DNA of 64,000 nt from Thioalkalivibrio halophilus (GCF_001995255.1 NZ_MUZR01000008.1:62001-126000), one strand, 5' to 3'. Positions 42,068 to 58,519 are shown, counted from the first letter of the stretch. The notes: generated by a model from the letters alone, not told the origin. Numbers and translations: made by a program.

Positions 42068-43493
42068 CCTTCAGGTCGGGACGGGCGCGGATGATCTTGC
42101 GCAGGGCGATCAGGTACGCCGCGGTACGGTAGTCGAGGACCTCACCGTTGCTTTCCACCTCGCGCACTTCCTGCATCTCGCTGAAGGCCTCGCGCATGGT
42201 GTCGTCCAGGCCCGAGCGCACCAGATCGATCTCCTCGGCACCTCGCACGATGGAGTCGCGCAGCCACTCGGGCACATCCTGGTTGGTCATCATCTCGATG
42301 GCGCTGACGATGTGCTGGCCCTGGGCCTGGTCGTAGCGGCGTTCCATGCGGCCAAAGCGGATGTGCTGGATGTTGCGCACCCATTCGAAATAGGAGACCA
42401 CCACGCCGCCGGCATTGACGAACACGTCGGGCAGCACCGTGATTCCGCGCTGCTGCAGGATGCGGTCGCCCTCGAAGGTGCAGGGGCCGTTGGCGGCCTC
42501 GACCACCAGGCGGGCGCGGATGCGCGGCGCGTTGTCCTCGTGGATCGCGCCTTCCAGCGCGGCCGGGACCAGCACGTCACAGTCTTCTTCCATCAGGCGG
42601 TTGCCATCGCGTTCGAAACGCACGCCCGGATAGCCTTCCAGGGTGCCCGTGCGGTTCATGTAGTCATGTACCGCGTTGACATCGAGGCCCTGCTCGGCGT
42701 AGATGCCGCCGTCGCTCTTGATGATCCCGACAATGCGGACGTTGTTGTCCTGCTGCAGGAAATGGGCGAGGTGATAGCCCACGTTGCCGAAGCCCTGGAC
42801 GATGACCCGCTGCTGACTCAGGCCGCCCTCGAGGCCCGCCTCCGCGACGGCCGCCTTCGAACGGAAGAAGGCCTGCAGGGCGTACTGCACGCCGCGGCCG
42901 GTGGCTTCCAGCCGGCCACGCATGCCGCCCAGATCCACCGGTTTGCCGGTCACCGCGGCGACGTGGTTGATATCGTCCGGACGGTGCTGGCGATAGGTGT
43001 CCGCCATCCAGGCCATTTCCCGCTGGGAGGTGCCGACGTCGGGGGCCGGGACGTTCTGCGCCGGAGAGATGTAGTCGCGCTGGATCAGTTCGTGGGCGAA
43101 CCGGCGGGTGATGCGTTCCAGTTCCCATTCATTGTACTGGCGCGGGTCGATGCGCAGGCCGCCCTTGGAACCGCCGAACGGGATGTCGATGATTGCGCAC
43201 TTGTAGGACATCAGTGCCGCGAGGGCCTCGGCGTGGGCCTGGTCCATGTTGGGTGCGAAACGCATGCCGCCCTTGACCGGAAGCCGGTGCGCGGAATGCA
43301 CGGCTCGCCAGCCATGAAAGACCTCCACGCGGTCCCGGAACTGGATGGGGAAGGACACCTGGATGACCGAATCGCAGGTTTGCAGCGCCTCGCACGCCCC
43401 GTCGGGGATCTCGAGGTAGCGCATCGCGCGTTCCACCATGCGCGAAACGTTCTGCTGGAAATCGTTGGTCTGCGGGGTTGCGGGAGACGTCAT
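42060..43493 (-). CDS. Glu/Leu/Phe/Val dehydrogenase (glutamate dehydrogenase)
   Basis: 477 aa. It interconverts glutamate and 2-oxoglutarate plus ammonia with NAD(P). Substrate and catalytic motifs are LPVKGGMRFAPNMDQ, YKCAIIDIPFGGSKGG and PAPDVGT. The Rossmann domain has VIVQGFGNVGYHLAHFL. Its substitution pattern resembles the GluD/GdhB-type, so NAD specificity is possible but not shown. The ATG at 43493 lies about 25 bases after a predicted start (TACAAT on the minus strand, 43529-43524). Upstream in-frame ATGs at 43520 and 43532 fall at or beyond that start. Confidence 0.92.
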   Translation of the reverse strand: MTSPATPQTNDFQQNVSRMVERAMRYLEIPDGACEALQTCDSVIQVSFPIQFRDRVEVFHGWRAVHSAHRLPVKGGMRFAPNMDQAHAEALAALMSYKCAIIDIPFGGSKGGLRIDPRQYNEWELERITRRFAHELIQRDYISPAQNVPAPDVGTSQREMAWMADTYRQHRPDDINHVAAVTGKPVDLGGMRGRLEATGRGVQYALQAFFRSKAAVAEAGLEGGLSQQRVIVQGFGNVGYHLAHFLQQDNNVRIVGIIKSDGGIYAEQGLDVNAVHDYMNRTGTLEGYPGVRFERDGNRLMEEDCDVLVPAALEGAIHEDNAPRIRARLVVEAANGPCTFEGDRILQQRGITVLPDVFVNAGGVVVSYFEWVRNIQHIRFGRMERRYDQAQGQHIVSAIEMMTNQDVPEWLRDSIVRGAEEIDLVRSGLDDTMREAFSEMQEVREVESNGEVLDYRTAAYLIALRKIIRARPDLKVI

Positions 43494-43523
43494 CCGGCGA
43501 TTCCGTGACTGAATTCGCATCGG

Positions 43524-43529
43524 ATTGTA
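43524..43529 (-). promoter_or_regulatory. -10 element (TACAAT) of the glutamate dehydrogenase gene
   Basis: TACAAT reads on the minus strand, 30 bases before the ATG at 43493. The best -35 candidate is TTGCCT, 19 bases further upstream, which is a poor spacing. The call rests on the -10 alone. Confidence 0.35.
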
Positions 43530-43680
43530 CATGCGCAGGCCCGCATGCAGGCAAAAAGACGCCGAAGCGTTCGGGCGCGGGCGGTCGAGTCGGTCGGACA
43601 CAGCGGGTCAGGCTGACCCGTGTCGCATTGGCACAGGCAGAGTCGGGCGTTGCTGGACGTCGGGGGCGCGCCGGGACACC

Positions 43681-44784
43681 ATGGGCGGCCCATTTATGGT
43701 TCAGCCCGGAATGTCCGATCCGCCTTCTGCCAACCCCATCGTGTGCGCGCCGCAATCCGGCTCGCCGACGGCCTGCGTGCCATCGCTCGCGGGCCGGCCG
43801 GAGCGCTTTTCCGTCGCGCCGATGATGGACTGGACGGACCGCTGGTGCCGACGCTTCCACCGGCTTCTGACGCGGCATGCGCTGCTGTACACCGAAATGC
43901 TGCATGCCAACGCGGTGGTGCGGGGCGATCGCGCGCATCTCCTCGGCTACGCGGAGGTCGAGCATCCGCTGGCGCTGCAGCTGGGGGGATCCGAGCCCGA
44001 CACGCTGGCGGAGGCCGCGCGCATTGGCGAGGACTTCGGCTACGACGAGATCAATCTCAACGTGGGCTGTCCGTCGGACCGGGTACAGTCGGGTGATTTC
44101 GGAGCCAGCCTGATGGCGACACCCGACCGGGTCGCGCGCGCGGTGGAGGCCATGCAGGCGGCGGTCGACATCCCGGTGACGGTCAAGCATCGCATCGGTA
44201 TCGACGAGCAGGATTCGGATGCGGATTTGCATGCCTTCGTGCGTACCGTGTCGGATGCCGGTTGCCGGCATTTCATCGTGCATGCGCGCAAGGCGTGGCT
44301 GCAGGGACTGAGCCCGAAGGACAACCGCGACGTCCCGCCGCTGGACTACGCGCGGGTACACCGGCTGAAGGCCGAATTCCCGGGGTGCGTGATCGTGCTG
44401 AACGGAGGGCTGGATGACGTGGAGGCCGCGCGCGAACATCTGACCACCCTGGACGGGGTCATGTTCGGCCGTCATGCCTATCATCACCCCTGGAGTCTGG
44501 CGGAGGTCGACCGGCTGTATTTCGGCGAGGCCCGGCGGCCCGAGCGTGCCGAGGTGGTCCGCAAGCTGCAGGACATGGCCGAAGGGATGCGGCGCGAGGG
44601 CGTGCCGCTGGCGCGGCTGACCCGCCACATACTGGGGCTTTTCCACGGCGAACCCGGGGCCCGGCAGTGGCGGCGGATCCTGACCGAAGGGGCCCATCGT
44701 CCCGATGCCGGCCCCGAACTGATCGAACGGGCGGCGGCCGCCTGTCCGGCGGCGCAGGTCGACGCGGTGGCCCCGGCCGGCTGA
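43681..44784 (+). CDS. dusA: tRNA-dihydrouridine(20/20a) synthase DusA
   Basis: A 367-aa FMN-dependent enzyme that reduces U20 and U20a in the tRNA D-loop. Motifs are FSVAPMMDWTDRWCRRF, EINLNVGCPSDRVQSGDFGASLM (with the catalytic Cys), HARKAWLQGLSPKDNRDVPPLDY and LNGGLDDVEAA. They match DusA rather than DusB or DusC. The N-terminus is uncertain: ATGs at 43681, 43696 and 43711 are in frame, and the conserved core starts near residue 43. I used the first, which has GGGA upstream. Confidence 0.92.
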   Translation: MGGPFMVQPGMSDPPSANPIVCAPQSGSPTACVPSLAGRPERFSVAPMMDWTDRWCRRFHRLLTRHALLYTEMLHANAVVRGDRAHLLGYAEVEHPLALQLGGSEPDTLAEAARIGEDFGYDEINLNVGCPSDRVQSGDFGASLMATPDRVARAVEAMQAAVDIPVTVKHRIGIDEQDSDADLHAFVRTVSDAGCRHFIVHARKAWLQGLSPKDNRDVPPLDYARVHRLKAEFPGCVIVLNGGLDDVEAAREHLTTLDGVMFGRHAYHHPWSLAEVDRLYFGEARRPERAEVVRKLQDMAEGMRREGVPLARLTRHILGLFHGEPGARQWRRILTEGAHRPDAGPELIERAAAACPAAQVDAVAPAG

Positions 44785-44833
44785 AATCCGCTGCAGGGCT
44801 GGCCCCGGGCGGTACCGCCGCTCAGTGTTTCCC

Positions 44834-46000
44834 TCAGTCGTCGGGCTCCAGCCACCCCTCGCGCAGGCCATCTTCCAGCACCTGATGGATCGACGGAAAG
44901 CCGGCTTCCCAGTCTGCCGCGGCGAGGCTCTCCACGGTACAAAAGATCTCCAGCTGTTCCGGTTCCAGCGCCGGCGTGGGGTGATCATGCCCGGCGATGC
45001 ACAGCACCGGGCCGTCCGGACCGTGGAACCAGGCCCGACGGATGCCCGGATGGATGCGGTAACGCACACCCGGCTGCGGGGCCGGGGGCGGGGCGTCCTC
45101 GTCCGGGGCAGCGAGCCCGGTGCCTGCCGTGGGACGGGTCAGGAAGCGGCCGAGGTAGGCGTCCAGATCGGCGTCGTCCGCGGCCAGCAGGGCCCGCAGG
45201 GCATCGCGCAGTTCGCGCCGGTCGCCGGCCGGAAGCTCCCCCGGCCACTGGTCGGCGGGGCGCCCCGGGTCCTCGAAGCGGGCCTGATCCCCGATCACGT
45301 TCGCGCGTTCTTCCAGGAACCCGGTGAGCACGTCGAGGATGGCCGGGGCGCGGAAGCCGACGGACCAGGTCATGCATTCGCGATCCAGGGATTCACCGTA
45401 ATGCGGGACGCCCGGCGGCAGGTACAGCATGTCGCCCGGTTCCAGATCCCAGGAGTCGGTGGGCCGGAAGTCCCGCAGGATCGCCAGCGGCAAATCCTCG
45501 AAGCATTCCGGGTTCCCGGGCGGATCCTGGATCTGCCAGCGGCGGCGGCCCGCCGCCTGAAACAGGAAGACGTCGTACTGATCCACGTGCGGGCCCACCG
45601 AGCCGCCGGGCGGGGCGTACGAGATCATCAGGTCGTCGCGCCGCCAGCGCGGGATGAAATCGAACTGTGCGAGGAATCCGGGGCCATCGGGCCAGAACCG
45701 TTCGATATCACTGACCAGCAGGGTCCAGTCGCGTTCCGGCAGCCGGGCCAGGCGGTCCGGCTCGAACGGGCCGTATTCCACGTCCCAGTCGTTGCGCTCG
45801 CGATGGCCGAGGACCAGCCGGCTGCCGGCCTCGGGATCGGTCGCCAGACCGGCGAGATCGTCGGCTTCGATGGGGTTCTGGAACCCGGGGATCGCGCCGC
45901 GGATCAGCAGGGGTTTCTGCTGCCAGTAATCCCGCAGGAACGCGGCCGGCGTGAGTCCGCCCAGCAGGGTCAGCGGGGTATCCGGATCGGGCGCTGCCAT
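44834..46000 (-). CDS. roxA: Ribosomal protein uL16 3-hydroxylase (JmjC/cupin oxygenase)
   Basis: A 388-aa 2-oxoglutarate- and Fe(II)-dependent oxygenase of the RoxA/YcfD group, which hydroxylates an Arg of ribosomal protein L16. The iron triad is His138 and Asp140 in GSVGPHVDQYDVF and His200 in LPPGVPHYGES. The N-terminal QKPLLIRGAIPG and C-terminal winged-helix region match the family. Its ATG lies seven bases after the purB stop, so the two are probably cotranscribed. Confidence 0.91.
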   Translation of the reverse strand: MAAPDPDTPLTLLGGLTPAAFLRDYWQQKPLLIRGAIPGFQNPIEADDLAGLATDPEAGSRLVLGHRERNDWDVEYGPFEPDRLARLPERDWTLLVSDIERFWPDGPGFLAQFDFIPRWRRDDLMISYAPPGGSVGPHVDQYDVFLFQAAGRRRWQIQDPPGNPECFEDLPLAILRDFRPTDSWDLEPGDMLYLPPGVPHYGESLDRECMTWSVGFRAPAILDVLTGFLEERANVIGDQARFEDPGRPADQWPGELPAGDRRELRDALRALLAADDADLDAYLGRFLTRPTAGTGLAAPDEDAPPPAPQPGVRYRIHPGIRRAWFHGPDGPVLCIAGHDHPTPALEPEQLEIFCTVESLAAADWEAGFPSIHQVLEDGLREGWLEPDD

Positions 46001-46007
46001 GGTCGAC

Positions 46008-48841
<2,834 letters not shown>

Positions 48842-48872
48842 ACCGGCCGTTCGGCGCGGTTCGGTGTTCGCG

Positions 48873-50825
48873 TTATTCGGACTCGGGCAGCATGCGCACG
48901 TCGTTGACGATCATCTCCCGCAATTCGTCGAAGGCGACCGGCCGGGAATAGCGAAACCCCTGGGCGTAATCGCAGCCGAATTCCCGCAGCAAGTGGATCT
49001 GCGCGTCGGTTTCCACTCCTTCGGCCACCAGCTGCATGTCCAGGCTGCGCGCCATGACCACGATCGCACGCACGATCTTGGCGTCCTCGTGGCTCTTCTC
49101 CAGATCCATCACGAAGGAGCGGTCGATCTTGAGGGTGTCGGCCGGAAGCTGCTTGAGCTGGGTCAGCGATGCATGTCCGGTACCGAAGTCGTCCACTGCC
49201 AGTGACATGCCGACTTCGCGCAGGCGCTGGAACACGCGCGCGGCGGTGTCGGCGTCATCCATGATCACGCTCTCGGTGAGCTCCAGCTCGATGCGGTCGG
49301 CGGGGATCCCGTGTTCCTCGGTGATCGCGAAGAATTCCTCCGCAAGATTGGGCTGGCGCAGCTGGCGCGCGGAGACGTTGATGGCGATATGCGGAAGCGC
49401 CTGCGCGGTTCCGGGCAGGGAGGCGAGATCGCGGCAGGCCTGTTGCAGAACCCATTCTCCGATCTGTTCGATCAGGGTCATGTCTTCCGCGATTTCCATG
49501 AACTGACCGGGGGGCAGCATCCCCAGACGCGGGTGGTCCCAGCGGATCAGGGCCTCGGCACCCACGACACGGCCGGTCGCCAGCTCGATCTTGGGCTGAT
49601 AGTGCAGCCGCAGCTGGTCATCCTCGATGGCGCCGCCAAGGTCGGTTTCCAGGCGGAAGTGCCGGAAGGTTCGCGAATTGAGGTCCTGGGTGTAGAAGCG
49701 GAAGCCGTTGCGGCCGCGTTCCTTGGCATCGTACATCGCGGCGTCGGCGTTGCTGAGCAGGGTGTCGGGTTCGTCGCCGTCGTAGGGGAACACTGCGATC
49801 CCGGCCGAGCAGGAGGTCAGCACCGGATGGTCGGCCACCGTCCGTTCCACCGCCGTGGTCCGCACGATTTCGGTCACCAGACGGACGACGCCCTCCAGCC
49901 CCTGGATCCCCTCCACCAGGATGCCGAATTCGTCGCCACCCAGCCGCGATAGCGTCGGGCTGGGGCCCTGGCCACCCGTTGATCCGCGGGGGGTCTCCAG
50001 GAGGACGGAAAGATCGGTGGCTACCTTGCGGATCAGTTCGTCCCCCGCGCGATGACCCAGCGCGTCATTCAGCCGCTTGAAATTGTCCAGGTCGAGCAGG
50101 ATCAGCGCGACATGGCTGGAGCCGTTGGCATGACGCTCCATGGCCTGGGCGAGACGATCACTGAACAGCATGCGGTTGGGCAGGTTGGTCAGCGAGTCGT
50201 GCGACATGTGATGCAGGAGCTCGCGCGATTGCCGTTCGGTGATGCGTTGCAGGGCCTGCTGGCGCCGTTCCATCAGGTGGTAGAGATCGGCCGATTCGAG
50301 CGCGTAGGCCGCGTTGAACAGCACCAGGGTCAGGGCGGACATGACCAGTTCGTGACGCGGGGCTTCGTCCTGGCCCGGCCGGGCGGCGAACATCCCGCGC
50401 ACCCGGGTACGGGTGGATATGACGTGCAGCAGCACCATCCCGCCATCTTCGCCGGCGGGCAGGAACACCGGGTGGTTTTCGTGCAGGGCCCAGGAGAAGG
50501 TCCCCTGCTGGATCAGCTGTTCCACACGGTCGGGCAGGTCACCGTGGGTATCGTCTTCCGCGTCGTGCTGGGCCAGATTGAACGAGGCGTCGCCGTCGAG
50601 CAGATAGATGGCCGACTCCGGAAGCGCCAGCAGGCGGCGCACGGCTTCGAGGGTGTTGCGCACGATCACTTCGGGGCGGCGGTTGCCCTCGGTATCGCCA
50701 AAGATTGCCGTCGTCGAGGACAGCACGTCCATCACGTAGGCGTTGCCCTCGAGGCTCTGCTCCAGGTAGCGAATTCGCTCCTGCAGCTGCTCGAATTCTT
50801 CCGGCGTCCGGTACGAAGGGCTCAT
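48873..50825 (-). CDS. GGDEF-EAL bifunctional c-di-GMP protein with GAF-like sensor region
   Basis: A 650-aa soluble protein. A coiled coil (about 5-30) and a GAF-like region (about 35-185) precede the GGDEF domain, which has a conserved SRLGGDEFGIL but no RxxD I-site five residues before it. The EAL domain has GAEALIRWDHP, ELTESVIMDD, DDFGTGHASL and EGVETDAQ, so phosphodiesterase residues are intact. Which activity dominates cannot be told. It is last in a three-gene unit with the 133-aa protein and the HDOD protein, seven bases after the latter. Confidence 0.91.
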   Translation of the reverse strand: MSPSYRTPEEFEQLQERIRYLEQSLEGNAYVMDVLSSTTAIFGDTEGNRRPEVIVRNTLEAVRRLLALPESAIYLLDGDASFNLAQHDAEDDTHGDLPDRVEQLIQQGTFSWALHENHPVFLPAGEDGGMVLLHVISTRTRVRGMFAARPGQDEAPRHELVMSALTLVLFNAAYALESADLYHLMERRQQALQRITERQSRELLHHMSHDSLTNLPNRMLFSDRLAQAMERHANGSSHVALILLDLDNFKRLNDALGHRAGDELIRKVATDLSVLLETPRGSTGGQGPSPTLSRLGGDEFGILVEGIQGLEGVVRLVTEIVRTTAVERTVADHPVLTSCSAGIAVFPYDGDEPDTLLSNADAAMYDAKERGRNGFRFYTQDLNSRTFRHFRLETDLGGAIEDDQLRLHYQPKIELATGRVVGAEALIRWDHPRLGMLPPGQFMEIAEDMTLIEQIGEWVLQQACRDLASLPGTAQALPHIAINVSARQLRQPNLAEEFFAITEEHGIPADRIELELTESVIMDDADTAARVFQRLREVGMSLAVDDFGTGHASLTQLKQLPADTLKIDRSFVMDLEKSHEDAKIVRAIVVMARSLDMQLVAEGVETDAQIHLLREFGCDYAQGFRYSRPVAFDELREMIVNDVRMLPESE

Positions 50826-50832
50826 GGCGGGG

Positions 50833-51678
50833 TCAGTCCAGGAGGATTCGGGCCAGCTGATCGAGCTGTTCGCGTGCCGTATCGGCGATATCTTCACAGG
50901 CGGCGGTCTCCAGTCCTATCCGTTCGAAAGCCTCGGCCCGGACCGGCGGCACCATGCGCTCCCCGGAGGAACCCAGGCGCAGGGCGTTGGCCAGCGAATC
51001 GGCGACGTGCACGATGCCGGCCTCGACCGGGAAGGCGGGCGCGGCCAGCGGGTCGTGGTGATAGCGGGTGGCTTCCACGTGAGCGGGCGTCATGCCCCAT
51101 TGCTCCAGCAGGCCGCTGCCGATGGTCGTATGGTCGAATCCGAGAAAACGCTGTTCCGTGACGAACAGCAGCTCACCGTCGCGTTCGCGCAGGTTGATCA
51201 GGTCCTCGGTATCGCGGCCGAGGCGCAGGAACAGAATCAGACGGCCGATGTCGTGCAGCAGCCCGAACAGGTACAGCCGGTCAACGTTGGCTTCGCGACG
51301 GAAACGGGCGATCCCGCGGGCGATGATCGCGGTCGCCAGACTGTGTCGCCAGAACGAACTCATGTCCACGCCGATCACCGGCAGGCCGCGGAAATGTTCG
51401 ATCACCACGGTGGACAGTACGATCTGCCGGATCTGCTGCAGGCCGATGATGGCCACTGCCCGATGCAGGGTCTCGATCTCCTGCGGGAACCCGTACAACG
51501 ACGAATTGGCCAGGCGCAGGGTCTTGGCTGCGACTGTGGGGTCCAGTTCGATCGCCTCGGTGATGTCGGCGACGCTCGCGGTTGGATCGTTGATGCGTTC
51601 GACGATGGCATTGAACGCACCGGAGAAGCTGCACAGCGCGTCATCCGCCTGCAGGAAATCTTCCAACCGCATAGTCAT
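50833..51678 (-). CDS. HDOD-domain signalling protein
   Basis: A 281-aa single HDOD domain. Typical pieces are LDPTVAAKTLRLANSSLYGFP, AVAIIGLQQIRQIVLS, FWRHSLATAIIARGIARF and LFGLLHDIGRLILFLRL. HDOD proteins are HD-related but often lack a full metal site and act as regulators in motility and signalling. Its ATG overlaps the stop of the preceding 133-aa gene by ATGA, and it precedes the GGDEF-EAL gene, so it likely works in the same c-di-GMP circuit. Confidence 0.88.
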   Translation of the reverse strand: MTMRLEDFLQADDALCSFSGAFNAIVERINDPTASVADITEAIELDPTVAAKTLRLANSSLYGFPQEIETLHRAVAIIGLQQIRQIVLSTVVIEHFRGLPVIGVDMSSFWRHSLATAIIARGIARFRREANVDRLYLFGLLHDIGRLILFLRLGRDTEDLINLRERDGELLFVTEQRFLGFDHTTIGSGLLEQWGMTPAHVEATRYHHDPLAAPAFPVEAGIVHVADSLANALRLGSSGERMVPPVRAEAFERIGLETAACEDIADTAREQLDQLARILLD

Positions 51679-52076
51679 CGCGAGCCCGCACCCCTGGACT
51701 GCCGAAGTTCGTCGATCATCGCACGTCGCGCGATGCGGTAGATCCCGTCCATCGGAAAGCGCTCGATGTCGCAGTGCTGGAAGCGTTCCGCCAGCGCTTC
51801 GTCCGCGGTGGCGCCAAGGCGCGCCTCGGCGGCATCCGGATCCTCTTCGCCGGCGGTCGGCTGCGTACCCTCGGCCGCATCCGGGACGGGTTCGGTCGCG
51901 GGCGGGTCCCCGTCCTGGATCCGCACCTCGCTGACGCCCCAGGCCCGCAGGACCCGCAGATGCTTGTCCTGCAGGGTCATGCCCGCGGGGATCAGCAGGC
52001 GACCGGAACGGTCATGCACCGGGGCGGCCAGCGTCATCCCGGCACGCAGTTCCGCAGTGGGGGCGATTCGCGACAT
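51675..52076 (-). CDS. Small conserved protein upstream of HDOD (DUF3391-like N-terminus)
   Basis: 133 aa. The first 50 residues (ELRAGMTLAAPVHDRSGRLLIPAGMTL, then HLRVLRAWGVSEVRI) resemble the beta-rich module seen at the start of some HD-GYP and HDOD proteins. An acidic linker (about 55-88) and a helical tail (ALAERFQHCDIERFPMDGIYRIARRAM) follow. No catalytic motif is visible. The gene overlaps the HDOD gene, and the tail could be a docking helix for it. Function unknown. Confidence 0.7.
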   Translation of the reverse strand: MSRIAPTAELRAGMTLAAPVHDRSGRLLIPAGMTLQDKHLRVLRAWGVSEVRIQDGDPPATEPVPDAAEGTQPTAGEEDPDAAEARLGATADEALAERFQHCDIERFPMDGIYRIARRAMIDELRQSRGAGSR

Positions 52077-52084
52077 GATGCGAT

Positions 52085-54838
<2,754 letters not shown>

Positions 54839-54855
54839 GATGCGTCCATCCGAAG

Positions 54856-55485
54856 TCAGGTGTTGAGACGTTGAAGAATGTGGCCGGCCTCGTTCATCAG
54901 GCGCTTGCGCCCGAACAGGAGCTTCCAGCGCGAGCCGCCGGCCTGGCGCCACAGCACGGCGCCGCGAATGCCGGCCAGCAGCAGCGCGCGAATACGGGCC
55001 GCGGTATCCGGGTTGGAGAGATTGTTCTGTTCGCCCTGGACGATGATGCGCGGGCCGAGCTCGGAGATGGTCTCCTTGTAGATCTCGCCCAGCCGCGAGA
55101 TCACGCTCTCGTGGGCCAGGGTGAAGTAGTCCACCTGCCGCTGGGCGCCCTGCAGGCCGTCGGCCAGCTGCTGCATCATGTCGCCGCGCTTCTGCAGCTT
55201 GCGTTCGAGGAAGATCAGCCCCACCGCGTAGCGGGTGATCTCCATGTCCGGCGGCTTGCCACCGCTTTCCAGCTGGGTGCGCACGCGTTCCAGCCCGGTA
55301 CGCAGGCTGACTTCGCCGCGATAGATCTCCTCGGGCGTGGTCGAGTCGAAGGCGAACAGGCTTCCGATCAGGACCTCCAGCTCGTATTCGTCGCAGGAGC
55401 CTCGCCAGGCCAGGTCCTTGACCAGGCTCGCGGCCTGAAAGATGGCCGCCAGTGCCAGGGTGCGGTTGTGGTCGCTGCGCTCCAA
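54856..55485 (-). CDS. hflD: High-frequency lysogenization protein HflD homolog
   Basis: A 209-aa all-helical, membrane-associated protein of the HflD/YcfC family. In E. coli it binds phage lambda CII and modulates lysogenisation; its housekeeping role is unclear. Conserved pieces are [49 protein letters not shown]. It sits between mnmA and the acnA gene, as the mnmA-hflD neighbourhood predicts. The start is TTG at 55485; no ATG precedes the conserved N-terminus. Confidence 0.9.
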   Translation of the reverse strand: MERSDHNRTLALAAIFQAASLVKDLAWRGSCDEYELEVLIGSLFAFDSTTPEEIYRGEVSLRTGLERVRTQLESGGKPPDMEITRYAVGLIFLERKLQKRGDMMQQLADGLQGAQRQVDYFTLAHESVISRLGEIYKETISELGPRIIVQGEQNNLSNPDTAARIRALLLAGIRGAVLWRQAGGSRWKLLFGRKRLMNEAGHILQRLNT

Positions 55486-55546
55486 GCCGTGTCCGTCCGG
55501 GTCTGGGTATCAGGGGAGGCACTATACCGGAAACCGCCCTCCGGAC

Positions 55547-56677
55547 TCATGCCCCGGCGGCAACCGGGGTGTCCGCGGACAGGGTGTGGCGTGTGGCGAT
55601 CACGCCGCCCCCCAGGCAGGTGCCGTCGCGATAGAACACGATGGACTGGCCGGGCGTGGCCGCACGCTGCGGCTGTTCGAAGACCACGCGCGCGCGTCCG
55701 TCCGCCTCCGGATAGACTCGACAGTCCTGCAGCGGCTGGCGATGACGCAGACGCGCCTGCAGGGTTTCCCCGTCGGCCGGAAAGCGGTGGATCCAGTGCA
55801 CGGGTTCGGTCGTCAGCTCCGGGCTCATCAGCAGCGGATGGGCCGAATTCTGCGCCACGATCAGTCGGTTGCCCGCGAGGTCCTTGTCGACCACGTACCA
55901 GGGGGCATCGGCCGCGCCTTCGACCCCGCCGATGCCCAGTCCCTGACGCTGCCCCAGGGTGTAGAACATCAGGCCGTGATGGCGGGCGACCACGCGACCG
56001 TCCGGGGTGCAGATGTCGCCCTCGCTGCCCTCGAGATAACGGGCGAGGAATTCGCGGAACGGGCGTTCGCCGATGAAACAGATGCCGGTGGAATCCTTGC
56101 GCGCGTGATTGGGCAGACCGTGCTCGTATGCCAGTTCGCGCACCCGTTCCTTGGGCAGGTCCCCCAGCGGGAAACGGGCCGGGCGCAGCTGTGCCTGATC
56201 CAGGGCGTGCAGGAAATAGGTCTGATCCTTGTTGGCGTCCTCGGCGAGTCGCAGTTCGCTGTGGTCGGGGCCGTGCCAGGCGCGGGCATAGTGGCCGGTG
56301 GCGATGGCGTCGGCGCCCAGTGCCTGGGCCTGCTCGAGAAAGGCGCGGAACTTGATCTCGCGGTTGCACAGGATGTCCGGGTTGGGGGTGCGGCCGGCGC
56401 GGTACTCGTGGAGAAAGTGGGCGAAGACCCGCTGGCGGTAATCCTCGGCGAAGTTCGCCTTGTGCAACGGGATCTCGAGGGTGGCCGCGACCTCGCGGGC
56501 CATCGCGTAGTCGTCTTCCGCGGCACAGTGGCCGTCCGCGTCATCGTCTTCCCAGTTCTTCATGAACAGGCCTTCGACGCGGTGTCCCGTCTGCAGGAGG
56601 CGCAGGGCGGCGACCGCCGAATCCACGCCGCCGGAGAGCCCGACGATGATGCGTTCACTGGTGGCCATGCGGCTCAT
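55547..56677 (-). CDS. mnmA: tRNA-specific 2-thiouridylase MnmA
   Basis: A 376-aa enzyme that thiolates U34 of tRNA-Lys, -Glu and -Gln with sulfur relayed from IscS/Tus proteins. The PP-loop is IIVGLSGGVDSAVAAL. The two catalytic cysteines lie in NPDILCNREIKF and DSTGICFIGERPF. The C-terminal beta-barrel is complete. The ATG overlaps the nudJ stop by four bases. Acts on the same wobble base as MnmC. Confidence 0.97.
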   Translation of the reverse strand: MSRMATSERIIVGLSGGVDSAVAALRLLQTGHRVEGLFMKNWEDDDADGHCAAEDDYAMAREVAATLEIPLHKANFAEDYRQRVFAHFLHEYRAGRTPNPDILCNREIKFRAFLEQAQALGADAIATGHYARAWHGPDHSELRLAEDANKDQTYFLHALDQAQLRPARFPLGDLPKERVRELAYEHGLPNHARKDSTGICFIGERPFREFLARYLEGSEGDICTPDGRVVARHHGLMFYTLGQRQGLGIGGVEGAADAPWYVVDKDLAGNRLIVAQNSAHPLLMSPELTTEPVHWIHRFPADGETLQARLRHRQPLQDCRVYPEADGRARVVFEQPQRAATPGQSIVFYRDGTCLGGGVIATRHTLSADTPVAAGA

Positions 56678-57156
56678 TCCTCGGGGCGTGCGGGGGCGGG
56701 CCGCACGTTGTCGACGAGTTCGCCGGCAGATTCCAGCGGCAGGCGCAGACCCGATTCCCAGCGTCGCAGGCTGCGGGCCACCAGCGGGCTGCGCAGGCGA
56801 TGACCGTTCAGCGCGGTGGCGGCATCCAGCCAGTGGGTGGCAAGGATTGCGGGGTCGCGGCGGATCGGCTGCGCCGGTGTCGACACCGTGCCGGTGAAGG
56901 CCACGCGCAGGATGACCGCGCCGTCGGCCAGACGCAGCAGGTCGCAGCCCAGCGAGTGCTGCGGGGCGAATTCGAGGGCCGTCTCTTCGCGGACCTCGCG
57001 CCGCACTGCGGCGATCAGGTCCTCGTCCGGGTCCAGGTGGCCCGCGGGCTGATTGAGAACGCGCAGGCCCGCATCCTCTTCCTCGACAAACAGGAAGCGG
57101 CCTCGATCCTCGATGACCGCAGCGACGGTGATATGGCAGCGCAGGCGTTCATTCAT
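56674..57156 (-). CDS. nudJ: NUDIX phosphatase NudJ
   Basis: 160 aa. The NUDIX box G-x5-E-x7-REVxEE is complete in GHLDPDEDLIAAVRREVREET. In E. coli NudJ removes phosphates from HMP-pyrophosphate and nucleoside tri- and diphosphates. It leads the nudJ-mnmA-hflD unit, in the order conserved among gammaproteobacteria, and is divergent from icd. The ATG at 57156 is set by the N-terminus MNERLRCHITVAAVIE. Confidence 0.9.
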   Translation of the reverse strand: MNERLRCHITVAAVIEDRGRFLFVEEEDAGLRVLNQPAGHLDPDEDLIAAVRREVREETALEFAPQHSLGCDLLRLADGAVILRVAFTGTVSTPAQPIRRDPAILATHWLDAATALNGHRLRSPLVARSLRRWESGLRLPLESAGELVDNVRPAPARPEE

Positions 57157-57203
57157 GGCGCAATGATACCCGCCGCCCGGCGGCGAAGGCCACGGAGGCC
57201 ATG

Positions 57204-57209
57204 TATAAT
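57204..57209 (+). promoter_or_regulatory. -10 box (TATAAT) of icd
   Basis: A perfect TATAAT lies 47 bases before the icd ATG in the 100-bp divergent gap with nudJ. The -35 region is not recognisable at the usual spacing, so an activator may be needed. Confidence 0.45.
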
Positions 57210-57256
57210 CGCCGGCATCCAAATCCCAATGACACGGCGCTGCAAAAGGAGTCTTC

Positions 57257-58519
<1,263 letters not shown>

